Shown in pieces: positions 53,342-62,244 of a stretch of DNA of 64,000 bases (positions within the stretch are counted from its first letter, which is position 1; every line of letters starts with the position of its first letter). The position numbers were made by a program, and so were the translations under genes. The DNA is taken from positions 255,843-319,842 of the forward strand of contig NZ_JAAGSC010000043.1 of NCBI RefSeq assembly GCF_010499265.1. The letters are read 5' to 3'. The notes beneath the pieces were generated by a model, which made no database searches, was not told the DNA's origin, and saw only the letters and a program-made list of their open reading frames with translations. The stretch comes from Wenzhouxiangella limi. Lineage in GTDB: Bacteria; Pseudomonadota; Gammaproteobacteria; Xanthomonadales; Wenzhouxiangellaceae.

Positions 53342-54475
53342 ATGGCCTTGAGTATCCACAGCCGCTTCGACGGCGGCAACATCGAAGTTGTCTCGGCCGA
53401 CAGCGCCGACGCGATTGTGCTCAAGATTCGGCCGGATGCCGGAGACGAGCATTTGCAGTGGTTCTATTTTCAGCTCTGCGACGCGGCCGGCCAGTCCTGT
53501 CGGATGACCATCGAGAACGCGGGCGAGGTGTCCTATCCGGCCGGTTTCGAAAATTACCGGGCGGTTTGCTCCAGTGACCGCATCCAGTGGCGCCGGGTAC
53601 CGACCCGGTTCGACGGCAAGCGATTGATCATCGAGGATACGCCCGATGTTGACGTCGTCGAGTACGCCTACTTTGCCCCCTACAGCCTGGATCGCCATCG
53701 CCAGCTCATCGCCGATGCGCTGGACTCGTCGCTGGTGCGCGCCGAAAGCCTGTGCACGACGCCCGACGGCCATGCCCACACGTTGCTCACGATCGGCCAG
53801 CCCGACAGCGGCCGCCAGTGCCTGTGGATCACGGCCCGCCAGCACCCCGGTGAAACCATGGCCGAGTGGTGGGTGGAAGGCTTTCTCGATCGCCTGCTCG
53901 ACGAGGAGGATCCGGTCGCCCGGCGCCTGCTCGAGCAGGCCGTGGTGTATCTGGTGCCCAACATGTGCATTGACGGGTCGGTGCGTGGTCACCTGCGATG
54001 CAACGCCCACGGCCGCAACCTCAACCGCGAGTGGCGTGAGCCATCGGCCGAGTTCTCGCCGGAGGTTTATTACGTCATCGAGCGCATGCGACAGACCGGG
54101 GTCGATTTCTCGCTTGACGTGCATGGTGACGAAGAGCTGCCCTACAACTTCATCGCCGGGTCCGAAGGCATCGCGAGCTGGAACGCTTCGCGCCAGATCG
54201 AGCTCGATAATTTCAAGGATCTGCTGGCCACGATCAGTCCTGATTTCCAGACCCGGCATGGATACGCGGTCGGTGAGCCCGGTAGCGCTGATTTGCGCAA
54301 GTGCACCGACTGGGTGGGCGAGACCTTCGGCTGCCTGGCCATGACCCTGGAAATGCCGTTCAAGGATTCCGACATCACGCCGTTGCCGGCGACGGCCTGG
54401 AGTCCGGAACGCAGTCGGCACATGGGTCGCGCCTGCATCGATGCAATTGCGCAGTGGCTGGAAGGACGCGCCTGA
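53342..54475 (+). CDS. M14-family zinc carboxypeptidase (cytosolic carboxypeptidase-like)
   Basis: 377 residues from ATG 53342, which has AGGAG 7 bases upstream. The N-terminal 120 residues form the beta-sandwich domain of the CCP/AGBL branch (YFQLCDAAGQSCRMTI, EYAYFAPYS). The peptidase has zinc ligands in RQHPGETMAEWW (HxxE near 165-168) and LDVHGDEELPYNF near 258, and the catalytic Glu in MTLEMPFKDSD near 336. No signal peptide, so cytosolic. Eukaryotic relatives remove glutamate side chains; the bacterial substrate is unknown. Convergent with the MASE1 gene, 9 bases apart. Confidence 0.88.
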   Translation: MALSIHSRFDGGNIEVVSADSADAIVLKIRPDAGDEHLQWFYFQLCDAAGQSCRMTIENAGEVSYPAGFENYRAVCSSDRIQWRRVPTRFDGKRLIIEDTPDVDVVEYAYFAPYSLDRHRQLIADALDSSLVRAESLCTTPDGHAHTLLTIGQPDSGRQCLWITARQHPGETMAEWWVEGFLDRLLDEEDPVARRLLEQAVVYLVPNMCIDGSVRGHLRCNAHGRNLNREWREPSAEFSPEVYYVIERMRQTGVDFSLDVHGDEELPYNFIAGSEGIASWNASRQIELDNFKDLLATISPDFQTRHGYAVGEPGSADLRKCTDWVGETFGCLAMTLEMPFKDSDITPLPATAWSPERSRHMGRACIDAIAQWLEGRA

Positions 54476-54484
54476 GCGCAAGCC

Positions 54485-55426
54485 TTAAGGTCGGGCGGTA
54501 TCTCGCTCGGTCCGGCGGTCTGCCGCCAGGTCCAGGTAGCTGCCGATCGCCACGCTGATGACCATAAACTGCAGCGTCGGCGCTTGTTCTCGCAGGCCCG
54601 TCGCGCTTGTCGCGATGGCCAGCAGCAAAGTGAATCCAAATACGCCCAGCAGGGTGACCAGCGGGGACTCGTTCCGGGCGATCCATAACTGGACCGGCAG
54701 GCAGGCCAACAACAACAGCACCAGGACAAAAGGCGCGGCGAACACCACGGCGATAGCGAGGATCGTCAGGGTCAACGCCGCCAGGCCGAGCAGTTTAAGG
54801 GCGGCACCGGGCCACAGGGCGTGCCAGGGTCTGGGGCCTAGGAGCGGCTCCAGGCGTTTGCGCGGAGTCACCTCCAGCGCCTCAGCCAGCTGCGTCAGCA
54901 GCACGGCGAACAGCGGTGCAACGGTCACCAGCCCGGCGTAATCACCGATCCACCAGGTGGGGATCAGCGCCGGCAATTCACGGAACTCGGTCATGCCGGT
55001 TGCCGCCAGCGACAGGCCGCCAAGCGCCGAGGAAAGTCCGGTGGCCAGCATGCCGCCCATCAGGAACAGGGTCACATTGCCCCGGTACGCGCCCGGTGAC
55101 AGGACGTCGTCACGGGACCGCAGCACCAGCGCGACGGCGGCGTAGGCCAGGGTATGCGTGATCGCGAACGCCAGGCCGGCCAGCAGCAGTTCAGGCCAGG
55201 CCAGTCCGCGCTGATAAATCTGGTCGGCGAGGAGGGTCACGACCAGGCAGCCCAGCCACAGCACGGGCAGGGCACGCAGCCCGAGCACCATCACTGCGGC
55301 GAAAGTGACGGCAGCCGGCGGGAACCAGAGGCTGGCGTTCGGCGCGTATTCGAGCAGTGCGGCTGCTCCGAAGGCAACCAGCCACGATCCGAAGATCAGC
55401 AGCTGCAACGGTGCTTTTGTCCCCAT
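54485..55426 (-). CDS. Stand-alone MASE1 membrane sensor protein
   Basis: About 313 residues from ATG 55426 (an in-frame TTG at 55504 would add 26). Eight or so membrane helices make up a MASE1 domain: LIFGSWLVAFGAAALLEYAPNASLWFPPAAV at the start, LWLGCLVVTLLADQ, PTWWIGDYAGLVTVAPLFAVLL in the middle. The protein ends 20 residues after the last helix, with no kinase, GGDEF or other output domain. The gene upstream is a LuxR-type response regulator. In UhpB-type kinases MASE1 is followed by a histidine kinase, which is absent here. Confidence 0.85.
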   Translation of the reverse strand: MGTKAPLQLLIFGSWLVAFGAAALLEYAPNASLWFPPAAVTFAAVMVLGLRALPVLWLGCLVVTLLADQIYQRGLAWPELLLAGLAFAITHTLAYAAVALVLRSRDDVLSPGAYRGNVTLFLMGGMLATGLSSALGGLSLAATGMTEFRELPALIPTWWIGDYAGLVTVAPLFAVLLTQLAEALEVTPRKRLEPLLGPRPWHALWPGAALKLLGLAALTLTILAIAVVFAAPFVLVLLLLACLPVQLWIARNESPLVTLLGVFGFTLLLAIATSATGLREQAPTLQFMVISVAIGSYLDLAADRRTERDTARP

Positions 55427-55519
55427 CCGATGAATCGATTCCTGGAGTGCAGGCCGTCCCCAGCTGCGCGGCGCAAGGCTAAACGAGGGATGGTTGGACG
55501 TCAATGGCTTGCCCCATTG

Positions 55520-56182
55520 CTACACCCGGCTGGCGGGGTCGACCAGCTCCAGGCGCCGGAAAGCAATACCGGCCTGGGTCCGGTTGCGAACGTCGAGCTT
55601 GTGAAAGATCTCGCTCATGTGCGCCTTGACGGTACGCTCCTGTATGTCGAGCTCGTCGGCGATCTGCTTGTTCAGCCGGCCGTCGGCGACCATCTCGAGC
55701 ACCCGAAACTGTTGGGGAGTCAATGACGCCATGCGGCGGGCCAGCCGGCGGTCGCCCTGGTCATCGGTCATGCCAGCAACGGTCCGGGCCAGGTGGTGCG
55801 GCACATACTCGCGGCAGTCGAGCACCACGTTCAGGGCATGCGTCAGTTCGTCCAGGCCGGAGCTTTTGGGGATGAATCCGGCCGCGCCGTGGTCCAGCGC
55901 ACGCCGGATGACCTGTGGGTCCTCGTTGGCCGAGACCACGACCACGGCAACCGATGGATATCGGCAGCGGATCGAGGCCAGACCGGTCAAGCCGTGGTTG
56001 CCGGGCATGTGCAGATCGAGCAGAACCAGGTCGAGGTCTTCCTGCTGTTCCAGGCAGGCAAAGGTTTCGGGCAGGTCGCGCGCCTGGAGGATCTCTGCAT
56101 CGGCCAGGCAGCTGCGCAGGGCCTGGACCAGGGCGCTGCGAAACAGCGGATGGTCGTCGGCGATCAGAACGCGGGTGGACAT
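55520..56182 (-). CDS. LuxR/NarL-type response regulator
   Basis: 220 residues. The receiver (about 1-120) has the acidic pair DD at 9-10, phospho-acceptor in LVLLDLHMPG near 58, conserved Ser in VVVSANE and Lys in FIPKSSG. The output is a LuxR helix-turn-helix (LTPQQFRVLEMVADGRLNKQIADELDIQERTVKAHMSEIFHKL). The ATG at 56182 begins the receiver fold; a longer frame is rejected. It precedes the MASE1 gene and follows 3-hydroxybutyrate dehydrogenase by 13 bases on the same strand. No kinase is near. Confidence 0.9.
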   Translation of the reverse strand: MSTRVLIADDHPLFRSALVQALRSCLADAEILQARDLPETFACLEQQEDLDLVLLDLHMPGNHGLTGLASIRCRYPSVAVVVVSANEDPQVIRRALDHGAAGFIPKSSGLDELTHALNVVLDCREYVPHHLARTVAGMTDDQGDRRLARRMASLTPQQFRVLEMVADGRLNKQIADELDIQERTVKAHMSEIFHKLDVRNRTQAGIAFRRLELVDPASRV

Positions 56183-56195
56183 GGTGGGCTCGGGG

Positions 56196-56978
56196 TCATT
56201 GCACGGTCCAGCCGCCATCAACGACGATGGCCTGTCCGGTGATGTTGCGCGCTGCCGGCGCAATCAGGAAAGCGGCGATGCCGGCCAGTTCCTCAAAGCT
56301 GATGAAAACGCCCTTGGGCATGGGCTTGAGCATGATCCGGTCGACGACTTCATCTTCGGAAATACCGTGCGCGCGCGCCTGATCGGCAATCTGACGGTCC
56401 ACCAGAGGCGTTCGGACATACGTCGGGCAGATGGTGTTGATGGTGATATCGCTGTCGGCCGTCTCCAGCGCCAGCACCCGGGAAAATCCGATCAGGCCGT
56501 GCTTGGCCGAAACATAGGCGCTTTTGTAGGCGCTGGCGACCAGCGAATGAATGGAGCCGACGTTGATGACGCGCCCGAAGTCCTGCTGGCGCATGCCCGG
56601 CAGCAGCGCGCGCGTCAGGCGGGCGACGCCGATGAGCATCACCTGGACCAGTTGCTCCCATTTCTCCATGGGAAAGGATTCCAGTGCCTCTACGTGCTGT
56701 AGCCCGGCGTTGTTGATCAGCACCTCGACCGGCTGATCGAGACGCCGGACCAGTTCATCGACGGATGAGTCGCAGGTGACGTCCAGGCTCATTGCCGTGG
56801 CAAGACCGCCGGACTCATTGATGCGTTCGGCGACGGTGCGCGCCGCATCCAGGTCAAGATCGGTGACCAGCAGATGATGGCCCTGAGCGGCCAGTTCATT
56901 AGCGATCCCGGCGCCGATGCCGCTGCCGGCGCCGGTGATCAGGATGCGTCGAGGATTGGAATGCTGGGGCAGTGTCAT
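56196..56978 (-). CDS. 3-hydroxybutyrate dehydrogenase
   Basis: 260 residues, short-chain dehydrogenase: cofactor loop TGAGSGIGAGIA near 16-27, NNAG, catalytic Ser in VGSIHSLVAS and YVSAKHG (Tyr-x3-Lys) near 155-160. CPTYVRTPLVDRQIADQARAHG and a C-terminal DGGWTVQ are typical of BdhA. It oxidises 3-hydroxybutyrate to acetoacetate with NAD. The divergent neighbour releases 3-hydroxybutyrate from oligomers, strengthening the call. ATG 56978 chosen over an upstream TTG. Confidence 0.9.
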   Translation of the reverse strand: MTLPQHSNPRRILITGAGSGIGAGIANELAAQGHHLLVTDLDLDAARTVAERINESGGLATAMSLDVTCDSSVDELVRRLDQPVEVLINNAGLQHVEALESFPMEKWEQLVQVMLIGVARLTRALLPGMRQQDFGRVINVGSIHSLVASAYKSAYVSAKHGLIGFSRVLALETADSDITINTICPTYVRTPLVDRQIADQARAHGISEDEVVDRIMLKPMPKGVFISFEELAGIAAFLIAPAARNITGQAIVVDGGWTVQ

Positions 56979-57116
56979 GGGCTGGACCGGCTGTTCAGGA
57001 GCTTGCAAGACTAGCAGGGCTCAAGGCCTGGCGGGCCTGTACCAAAGTCCATTGTCGGGCCGGGGGAGTCTGATAGGCTCCGGCTGACTGTTCAAAAACA
57101 ATTCGGATGGAAAAGA

Positions 57117-58901
57117 ATGCAGAGCCATAGAAACAGGCGCTGGGCGCTGGTCGGCTGGCTGTTGACCGCCGCGTTAGGGCCGGCTGCGGCTGAATCGTTC
57201 GATGATTACGAGGTGCTTGCCGCCGAGCGCGTGGCGCAGGCGGCCGAGTCCGATCTGCTCAGCGCCGGCTTAGGCCTTTCCGGCCTGCAGGCAAGCCCGC
57301 CGGGCTTTGCCGATGCGCGCGCGCCCACCGCGGGCGAGCTTCGCCGCCTGGCCATCCACAACGCCTGGAATGCGCTGGCGATTCTCGGCCCCTCCGGCGG
57401 CGTGGGCGAAGAGGCCGTGCTGGCCGAACTGCCGCAGATCGGCGGGCGCGAGATCTCGGCCTTGTTGCGCCTGCCAGGCGCGTCGCAGCCGTTTCGCGTC
57501 CTGGTCCAGATCCCGGCCCGGGCGGCGCGGGATCCGGCCTGCCTGCTGGTGGCGCCGGCGTCGGGTTCGCGCGGCGTCTACGGCGCCATCCAGCTGGCCG
57601 GGCCCGGCGGCCTGATGCGCGGCTGCGCCGTGGCCTATACCGACAAGGGTGCCGGCACCGATTTCCAGACCTTCGATGACGGCCGGGCGACCGACCTGGC
57701 GGGGACTCGGGTCGCAATCGACGATGCAGACCTGCCGTTCAAGCTCAGCGCCGAGGAGGTGCCCGACGCGGCCAGCGTGGCGATCAAGCACCTCCACTCC
57801 GGCGATCATCCCGAGGCTGACTGGGGCCGGCACGTGCTCGCCGCCGCGCACTTCGGGCGCGAGCAGCTGCGCCAGCAACTGGGCGACCAGACAGCGGTGC
57901 GGATTGTTGCCGTGGGCCTGTCCAACGGCGGCGGGGCCGCCCTGCGCGCGGCCGAGCGTGATACGGCCGGCTTGCTCGACGGCGTGGTGGCGGTGATGCC
58001 CAACATCACCCCACCGGGCCAGCCGCCGCTCTACGACTACGCCACGCTGGCCGCCCTCTATCAGCCCTGCACGCTGGCCGACGCCGAGCGCACCCAGACC
58101 CTGCCGCTGGGCAATCCGCTGCTGGCGATGGCCGGCCAGCAGCGCTGCAACAGTCTGGCCGCCGCGGGACTGCTGGAGGAGGCGAGCGCCGCGGCCGCCA
58201 CCGAGGTGCTGGTCAAAGCCGGCTTCGATGAGGGCGCGCTGCGCCTGGCGGCCTCCAGCGTGGCACTGGACCTGTGGCGGGTCGTTGCCAGCGGCTACGC
58301 CTCGGCCTACCTGCGGCGCGGTCCCGGTGACATGCCCTGCGGCTACGCCTTGAGCGCCGCCGAGGCCGGACTGCAGCAGCGCGCGGCCTGGTGGGCCACC
58401 CATTCCGGGGTCGGTCCCGGCGGCGGGATCAGCCTCGACGACGGTCTGGCCCAGGGCGAGGACGAGACGCTGCCCGGCCTGCAGTGCCTGCGCGCGCTGT
58501 GGACGGGCGAGGGTCCGAACAGCGTCGCGCTGCGTCGGGCGGTGGAGGCGACCCGCGCCAGCGCTCGTCTGCCGTCGATACCGGTGCTGATCGTGCACGG
58601 GCGCGAGGACGGTCTGATTCCGGCCTCCTTGTCCAGCCGGCCGTACGTGGCCGCCGCCCGCGAGCGTGGCGCCGAGACCCTCGCCTACTGGGAGGTCGAG
58701 CGCGCCCAGCACTTCGACGCCTTGCTCAACGTGCCCGGCGTGGCCGATCAGCTGGTCCCGATTCTGCCCTACGGCTGGCTGGCGATCGAGCAGGTGCTGG
58801 CCGGCCTGGCGGGCCACAGCGAGCTGGGCGGTGACCGCCGCTTCGCGCCGCAGCCGGGCGCGGCGGTCATGACGCGTCGGTCGATGGGTCTGACCGACTG
58901 A
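57117..58901 (+). CDS. 3-hydroxybutyrate oligomer hydrolase
   Basis: 594 residues with a signal peptide (about 1-25, cut near AAAES). The protein belongs to the 3HB-oligomer hydrolase family: an alpha/beta-hydrolase core with LLVAPASGSRGVYGA, YTDKGAGTDF, nucleophile GLSNGG near 270 (GxSxG), IPVLIVHGREDGLIP with the Asp, and a late His in RAQHFDALL. It hydrolyses 3-hydroxybutyrate oligomers, outside the cytoplasm if the signal works. Divergent from the dehydrogenase by 138 bases; together they channel PHB-derived oligomers to acetoacetate. Confidence 0.9.
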   Translation: MQSHRNRRWALVGWLLTAALGPAAAESFDDYEVLAAERVAQAAESDLLSAGLGLSGLQASPPGFADARAPTAGELRRLAIHNAWNALAILGPSGGVGEEAVLAELPQIGGREISALLRLPGASQPFRVLVQIPARAARDPACLLVAPASGSRGVYGAIQLAGPGGLMRGCAVAYTDKGAGTDFQTFDDGRATDLAGTRVAIDDADLPFKLSAEEVPDAASVAIKHLHSGDHPEADWGRHVLAAAHFGREQLRQQLGDQTAVRIVAVGLSNGGGAALRAAERDTAGLLDGVVAVMPNITPPGQPPLYDYATLAALYQPCTLADAERTQTLPLGNPLLAMAGQQRCNSLAAAGLLEEASAAAATEVLVKAGFDEGALRLAASSVALDLWRVVASGYASAYLRRGPGDMPCGYALSAAEAGLQQRAAWWATHSGVGPGGGISLDDGLAQGEDETLPGLQCLRALWTGEGPNSVALRRAVEATRASARLPSIPVLIVHGREDGLIPASLSSRPYVAAARERGAETLAYWEVERAQHFDALLNVPGVADQLVPILPYGWLAIEQVLAGLAGHSELGGDRRFAPQPGAAVMTRRSMGLTD

Positions 58902-58921
58902 GCGCTTGCCGCCTCGGGCGG

Positions 58922-59878
58922 ATGGGGCGATGGGGCATACTGCCCGCTGTGAAAAGCCGAATCGATAACGCCCTGGTCCAGCCGGCGCGCCGCTGGGCCG
59001 GCATCTTTCGGGCCGCAGCGGCCAACTGGCTGGAGAGTCAGGCCTTTATTTACGCCGCGGCGCTGGCCTTTTTTACCGTTTTCTCGATGGCACCGGTGGT
59101 GATCATGGTGGTCGCGATCGCCGGTATTTTCTTGGGCGAAATGGCGGCCCGGGGCCAGATCTTCGACCAGCTCAGCGAGGCGCTCGGGCCCGAGGCGGCC
59201 GAAGTCGTTCAAACCGCGGTCGTCAACTCGCAGATCGATCAAAGCGGGCTGTTGCCCACCTTGATGGGCCTGGTGGCCACGGTGGTCGGCGCGACCACGG
59301 TTTTTGCGCAAATGCAGCAGTCGCTCAACCAGATCTGGGACGTGGCGCCGAAACCGTCTCGCAGCAGCATCTGGCAGTTCGTTCGCGCCCGGGTGCTGTC
59401 GCTGACCATCGTGCTGGCGCTGGGCTTTGTGCTGCTGGTATCGCTGCTGCTCAGCATCGTGCTGCGAACGGTCATGGAGTTTGCCGACCAGTGGCTGCCG
59501 GTGCCCGGCTGGGCGATGGTCAGCCTGGAGCTTGCGCTGTCTCTGACCGTGGTCAGCGGGTTGTTTGCCGCCATGTTCAAAATTCTGCCCGACGTGATCT
59601 TGTCGTGGCGCGACGTGCTCGCGGGCGCGTTCATCACCGCCGTGCTGTTTACCCTGGGCCGCTCGCTGATCGCGATCTATCTGGCCCACGGCGCGACGTC
59701 CTCGGCCTATGGTGCGGCCGGTTCGCTGGTCCTGCTGTTGCTGTGGGTCAATTATTCCTCGCTGATCCTGCTGTTTGGCGCTGCCCTTACCCGGGCGCAC
59801 TGCGAAGCCCGGGGCGTTTCCTTGCGCCCGGCTGCCACGGCCGTTCGCGTCCGGCGGCAGTTGCTCGAATCAAAGTGA
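58922..59878 (+). CDS. YihY/BrkB-family inner-membrane protein
   Basis: 318 residues with six predicted membrane helices. The first, FIYAAALAFFTVFSMAPVVIMVVAI, carries the family pattern A-x-A-x-x-F-x-x-F; later YLAHGATSSAYGAAGSLVLLLLWVNYSSLILLFGA closes the domain. The start may be GTG at 58949 rather than ATG 58922. Despite old names (BrkB, RNase BN) the family has no proven activity. Independent of its neighbours as far as sequence shows. Confidence 0.88.
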   Translation: MGRWGILPAVKSRIDNALVQPARRWAGIFRAAAANWLESQAFIYAAALAFFTVFSMAPVVIMVVAIAGIFLGEMAARGQIFDQLSEALGPEAAEVVQTAVVNSQIDQSGLLPTLMGLVATVVGATTVFAQMQQSLNQIWDVAPKPSRSSIWQFVRARVLSLTIVLALGFVLLVSLLLSIVLRTVMEFADQWLPVPGWAMVSLELALSLTVVSGLFAAMFKILPDVILSWRDVLAGAFITAVLFTLGRSLIAIYLAHGATSSAYGAAGSLVLLLLWVNYSSLILLFGAALTRAHCEARGVSLRPAATAVRVRRQLLESK

Positions 59879-59992
59879 TGGCGTGCTCGCGCCGTCACTT
59901 TCAGCTGCATTTTGTGCTGCAGTCGGCTTTGGGGTTGGAAGATATCGAGGCAGTGCTATATGATGGGGCCAGGTACTGTCGGAAGGACAAAG

Positions 59993-60388
59993 ATGCCGAT
60001 TAACAAGGATCGCCGGGTCGATGTCGCCATGAGTGAGGAAACCCTCGCCAGGGCGGAGGAGATGTGCAGTGGTCTTTCACTCTCGGTAACCATTGAAAAG
60101 CGGGGACAGAGCCTGGTGGTACCGGCCATGCTGGACGATCTGCAGTCCATGGATCAGCAGGCGGAGTCGGTCGAGGTGGTCTTGACGCCGGACCATCCCT
60201 GGCCCACCGTGCTCACGCGCCACCCGCTGCCCGATCGGGCGCAGGTTCTCCTGGTATACCGGCGGCCCGACGGTGGCACTCACAAGGTCCTGGGTCGTCT
60301 CGAGGCGTCCCGACCTGGACTCCGCGACGAAGACCCGGCCGACCTGTTCGTAACCACTCTCAACGTCGAGCGCGAAATCGATGACTGA
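59993..60388 (+). CDS. Uncharacterised protein, first of a tandem paralogous pair
   Basis: 131 residues from ATG 59993, with GGAAGGA 8 bases upstream. No signal or membrane segment; highly acidic. I do not recognise the family. The N-terminus ETLARAEEMCSGLS, then VTIEKRGQ, the central PWPTVL, LLVYRRPDGG and the end LGRLEASRPGLRDED align segment by segment with the next gene, so the two are diverged copies. The second half looks like a small beta-rich domain. Function unknown. Confidence 0.8.
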   Translation: MPINKDRRVDVAMSEETLARAEEMCSGLSLSVTIEKRGQSLVVPAMLDDLQSMDQQAESVEVVLTPDHPWPTVLTRHPLPDRAQVLLVYRRPDGGTHKVLGRLEASRPGLRDEDPADLFVTTLNVEREIDD

Positions 60389-60430
60389 GCGTCGAGTCGG
60401 CCCTTGACCGGGGCAGGAGGCGAAACGCCG

Positions 60431-60832
60431 ATGAAAAAAGACGACGATGCCCTGAAGCCGACCGATCTGCTCAGCGCAGCGACGCTGCGCAAGGCCGATG
60501 AGTTGTGCAGTTCGCTGTCGAGCGGTCTGAGTATCGACAAGCGCGGCGAGGCTGCTTTCTACCGCGGCGCGTTCGTTGATCTGGACTCGCTTGCGCACCG
60601 AGAGTATCAAGTGACTGTGGCCGACATCGGCGGTCAGCCCTGGTTGACCGTGATCAGTGACGACCAGATTCCGGCAACCGGCAACGGTCTGCTGGTGTTC
60701 AATGTGGCACCGGGAGACCATCGACGCTACATCGGACGCATTCAGGCCGGACGGCAAGGTTGGCGCGAATCCGACCAGGCGCAACGTTTCTTCGCCATTT
60801 TCGACATTCTCCAGGACGTGCGTCGCGGCTGA
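60431..60832 (+). CDS. Uncharacterised protein, second of a tandem paralogous pair
   Basis: 133 residues from ATG 60431, with GGAGG 11 bases upstream. A lysine/aspartate-rich N-terminus precedes ATLRKADELCSSLS, LSIDKRGE, LDSL, PWLTVI, LLVFNVAPGD and IGRIQAGRQGWRESD, each matching the upstream gene in order and spacing. Predicted soluble. It is 42 bases downstream of its paralogue, probably in one operon, and converges on the MATE gene with 3 bases between. Function unknown. Confidence 0.8.
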   Translation: MKKDDDALKPTDLLSAATLRKADELCSSLSSGLSIDKRGEAAFYRGAFVDLDSLAHREYQVTVADIGGQPWLTVISDDQIPATGNGLLVFNVAPGDHRRYIGRIQAGRQGWRESDQAQRFFAIFDILQDVRRG

Positions 60833-60835
60833 GGA

Positions 60836-62224
60836 TCAGCCCACCGGTCGCTGCCTGGCCTCCGATGCCTGAAGGCCTCCGGCGCGGCGAAAAACCCGCG
60901 TTACCGTCAAAAACAGCCAGGTGGCGCAGATCAGCTCGATCACCATGGAGCCGTAGTAGACGCCGCGCACCCCGACGATCGGTGGCAGCAGCAGCATGAC
61001 CGGGACGTAAAAAAGCAGCTGCCGAGAAACCGATACGATGGTCGCCTTGCCCGGCTGCTCGATTGCCGGCAGCAGCGCCAGGGCGGTGAAGACCAGCGGC
61101 AGCAACGGCAGCGGCAGGATCAGGATACGAAACAGCCCGAGATCATGGTCGCTGAACTGCGCGCCTGGCAGCATCAGCGACAGCGTCTGGCCGGGAAACA
61201 TCGCCATGAGCGCCCAGATCGGCACGATCAGCGCAGCACCGGCTTGAACGAAAGTCCAGAAGCAGGTTCTCACCCGCTCCCACTGACCGGCCCCGTAATT
61301 GAATCCGGCCACCGGCTGAAAGGCCCGCATGATTCCAAACAGGGGCGTGAGCATGAAGATCATGATCCGCCACGCCGCCCCGTAAAAAGCGATATCGGCT
61401 TCGCTGCCGACCCGGCTGAGGACGTTGAACACGACGATGGCCTGGACCACGCCCATGCTGCTCATGATCATTGCCGGTGTGCCCAGGCGGAGGATGCGCC
61501 GGGTCAGCGCCGGCGGCAGCCCGAGGTAGTAAGGATCCACCGGGTAACTGGCCCGGCCGCGGGCATAGCGGCGCCAGACCAGCCAGGCGCCGACCGCGTT
61601 GCCGATGTTGGTCGCCCAGGCTGCGCCGGCCACGCCCAGGTCGAAGACCACGATCAGCAGCGGGGTCAGCACCATATTGACCATGAGCCCCAGCCCCATG
61701 TAGAGCGCGGCCAGCTTCATTCGGCCCTCGCCCCGCAGGAGCATGTTCAGGGCCATGCCGGCCAGTGCGCCGATGCTGCCGATGGCGGAGGCGCGCAGAT
61801 AGTCGGCGGCGATCGGCACCAGCGCGTCGCGCGCACCCATTGCGCGCACCAGGGGCTCTGTCAACAGGCCGCCGACCAGCCCGTACACCAGCGCCAGCGC
61901 GGCGGTGATCGTCAGCGCGGTGCCGGGCAGGCGCCGCAGGGTGTCCTGGTCGCCTTTGCCGATGGCAATGGACAGCGCCACGCCGCCGCCGATGCCGGCC
62001 AGCGAGCCCAGGCCCAGCGTGATCTGGGTCAGCGGGTAGGCCATGACCGCGCCTGCCAGGGCCTGTTGACCGAGCAGCCGGCCGATGTAGATCGCGTCGA
62101 GCATGGCGTTGAGGCCGAACAGGGTGATCGCGACCACAGCCGGCCAGCTCATCTGCCAGGCCACGCGCCAGGGATGGCCGTTGAGAATCAGATCCGCCTG
62201 GGGATCGTCGCGCAGAATCGCCAT
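60836..62224 (-). CDS. MATE-family multidrug efflux transporter
   Basis: 462 residues, twelve predicted membrane helices in two halves. The MATE pattern is visible in QALAGAVMAYPLTQITLGLGSLAGIGGGVALSIAIGKGD (first half) and the mirrored segment after about residue 235 (AWRIMIFMLTPLFGIMRAFQPVAGFNYGAG). These antiporters export cationic compounds using Na or H gradients. Substrate unknown. It lies 20 bases downstream of the permease gene on the same strand, so possible co-transcription. Confidence 0.9.
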   Translation of the reverse strand: MAILRDDPQADLILNGHPWRVAWQMSWPAVVAITLFGLNAMLDAIYIGRLLGQQALAGAVMAYPLTQITLGLGSLAGIGGGVALSIAIGKGDQDTLRRLPGTALTITAALALVYGLVGGLLTEPLVRAMGARDALVPIAADYLRASAIGSIGALAGMALNMLLRGEGRMKLAALYMGLGLMVNMVLTPLLIVVFDLGVAGAAWATNIGNAVGAWLVWRRYARGRASYPVDPYYLGLPPALTRRILRLGTPAMIMSSMGVVQAIVVFNVLSRVGSEADIAFYGAAWRIMIFMLTPLFGIMRAFQPVAGFNYGAGQWERVRTCFWTFVQAGAALIVPIWALMAMFPGQTLSLMLPGAQFSDHDLGLFRILILPLPLLPLVFTALALLPAIEQPGKATIVSVSRQLLFYVPVMLLLPPIVGVRGVYYGSMVIELICATWLFLTVTRVFRRAGGLQASEARQRPVG

Positions 62225-62244
62225 GCCGGAACGGCGCGCCGGCG

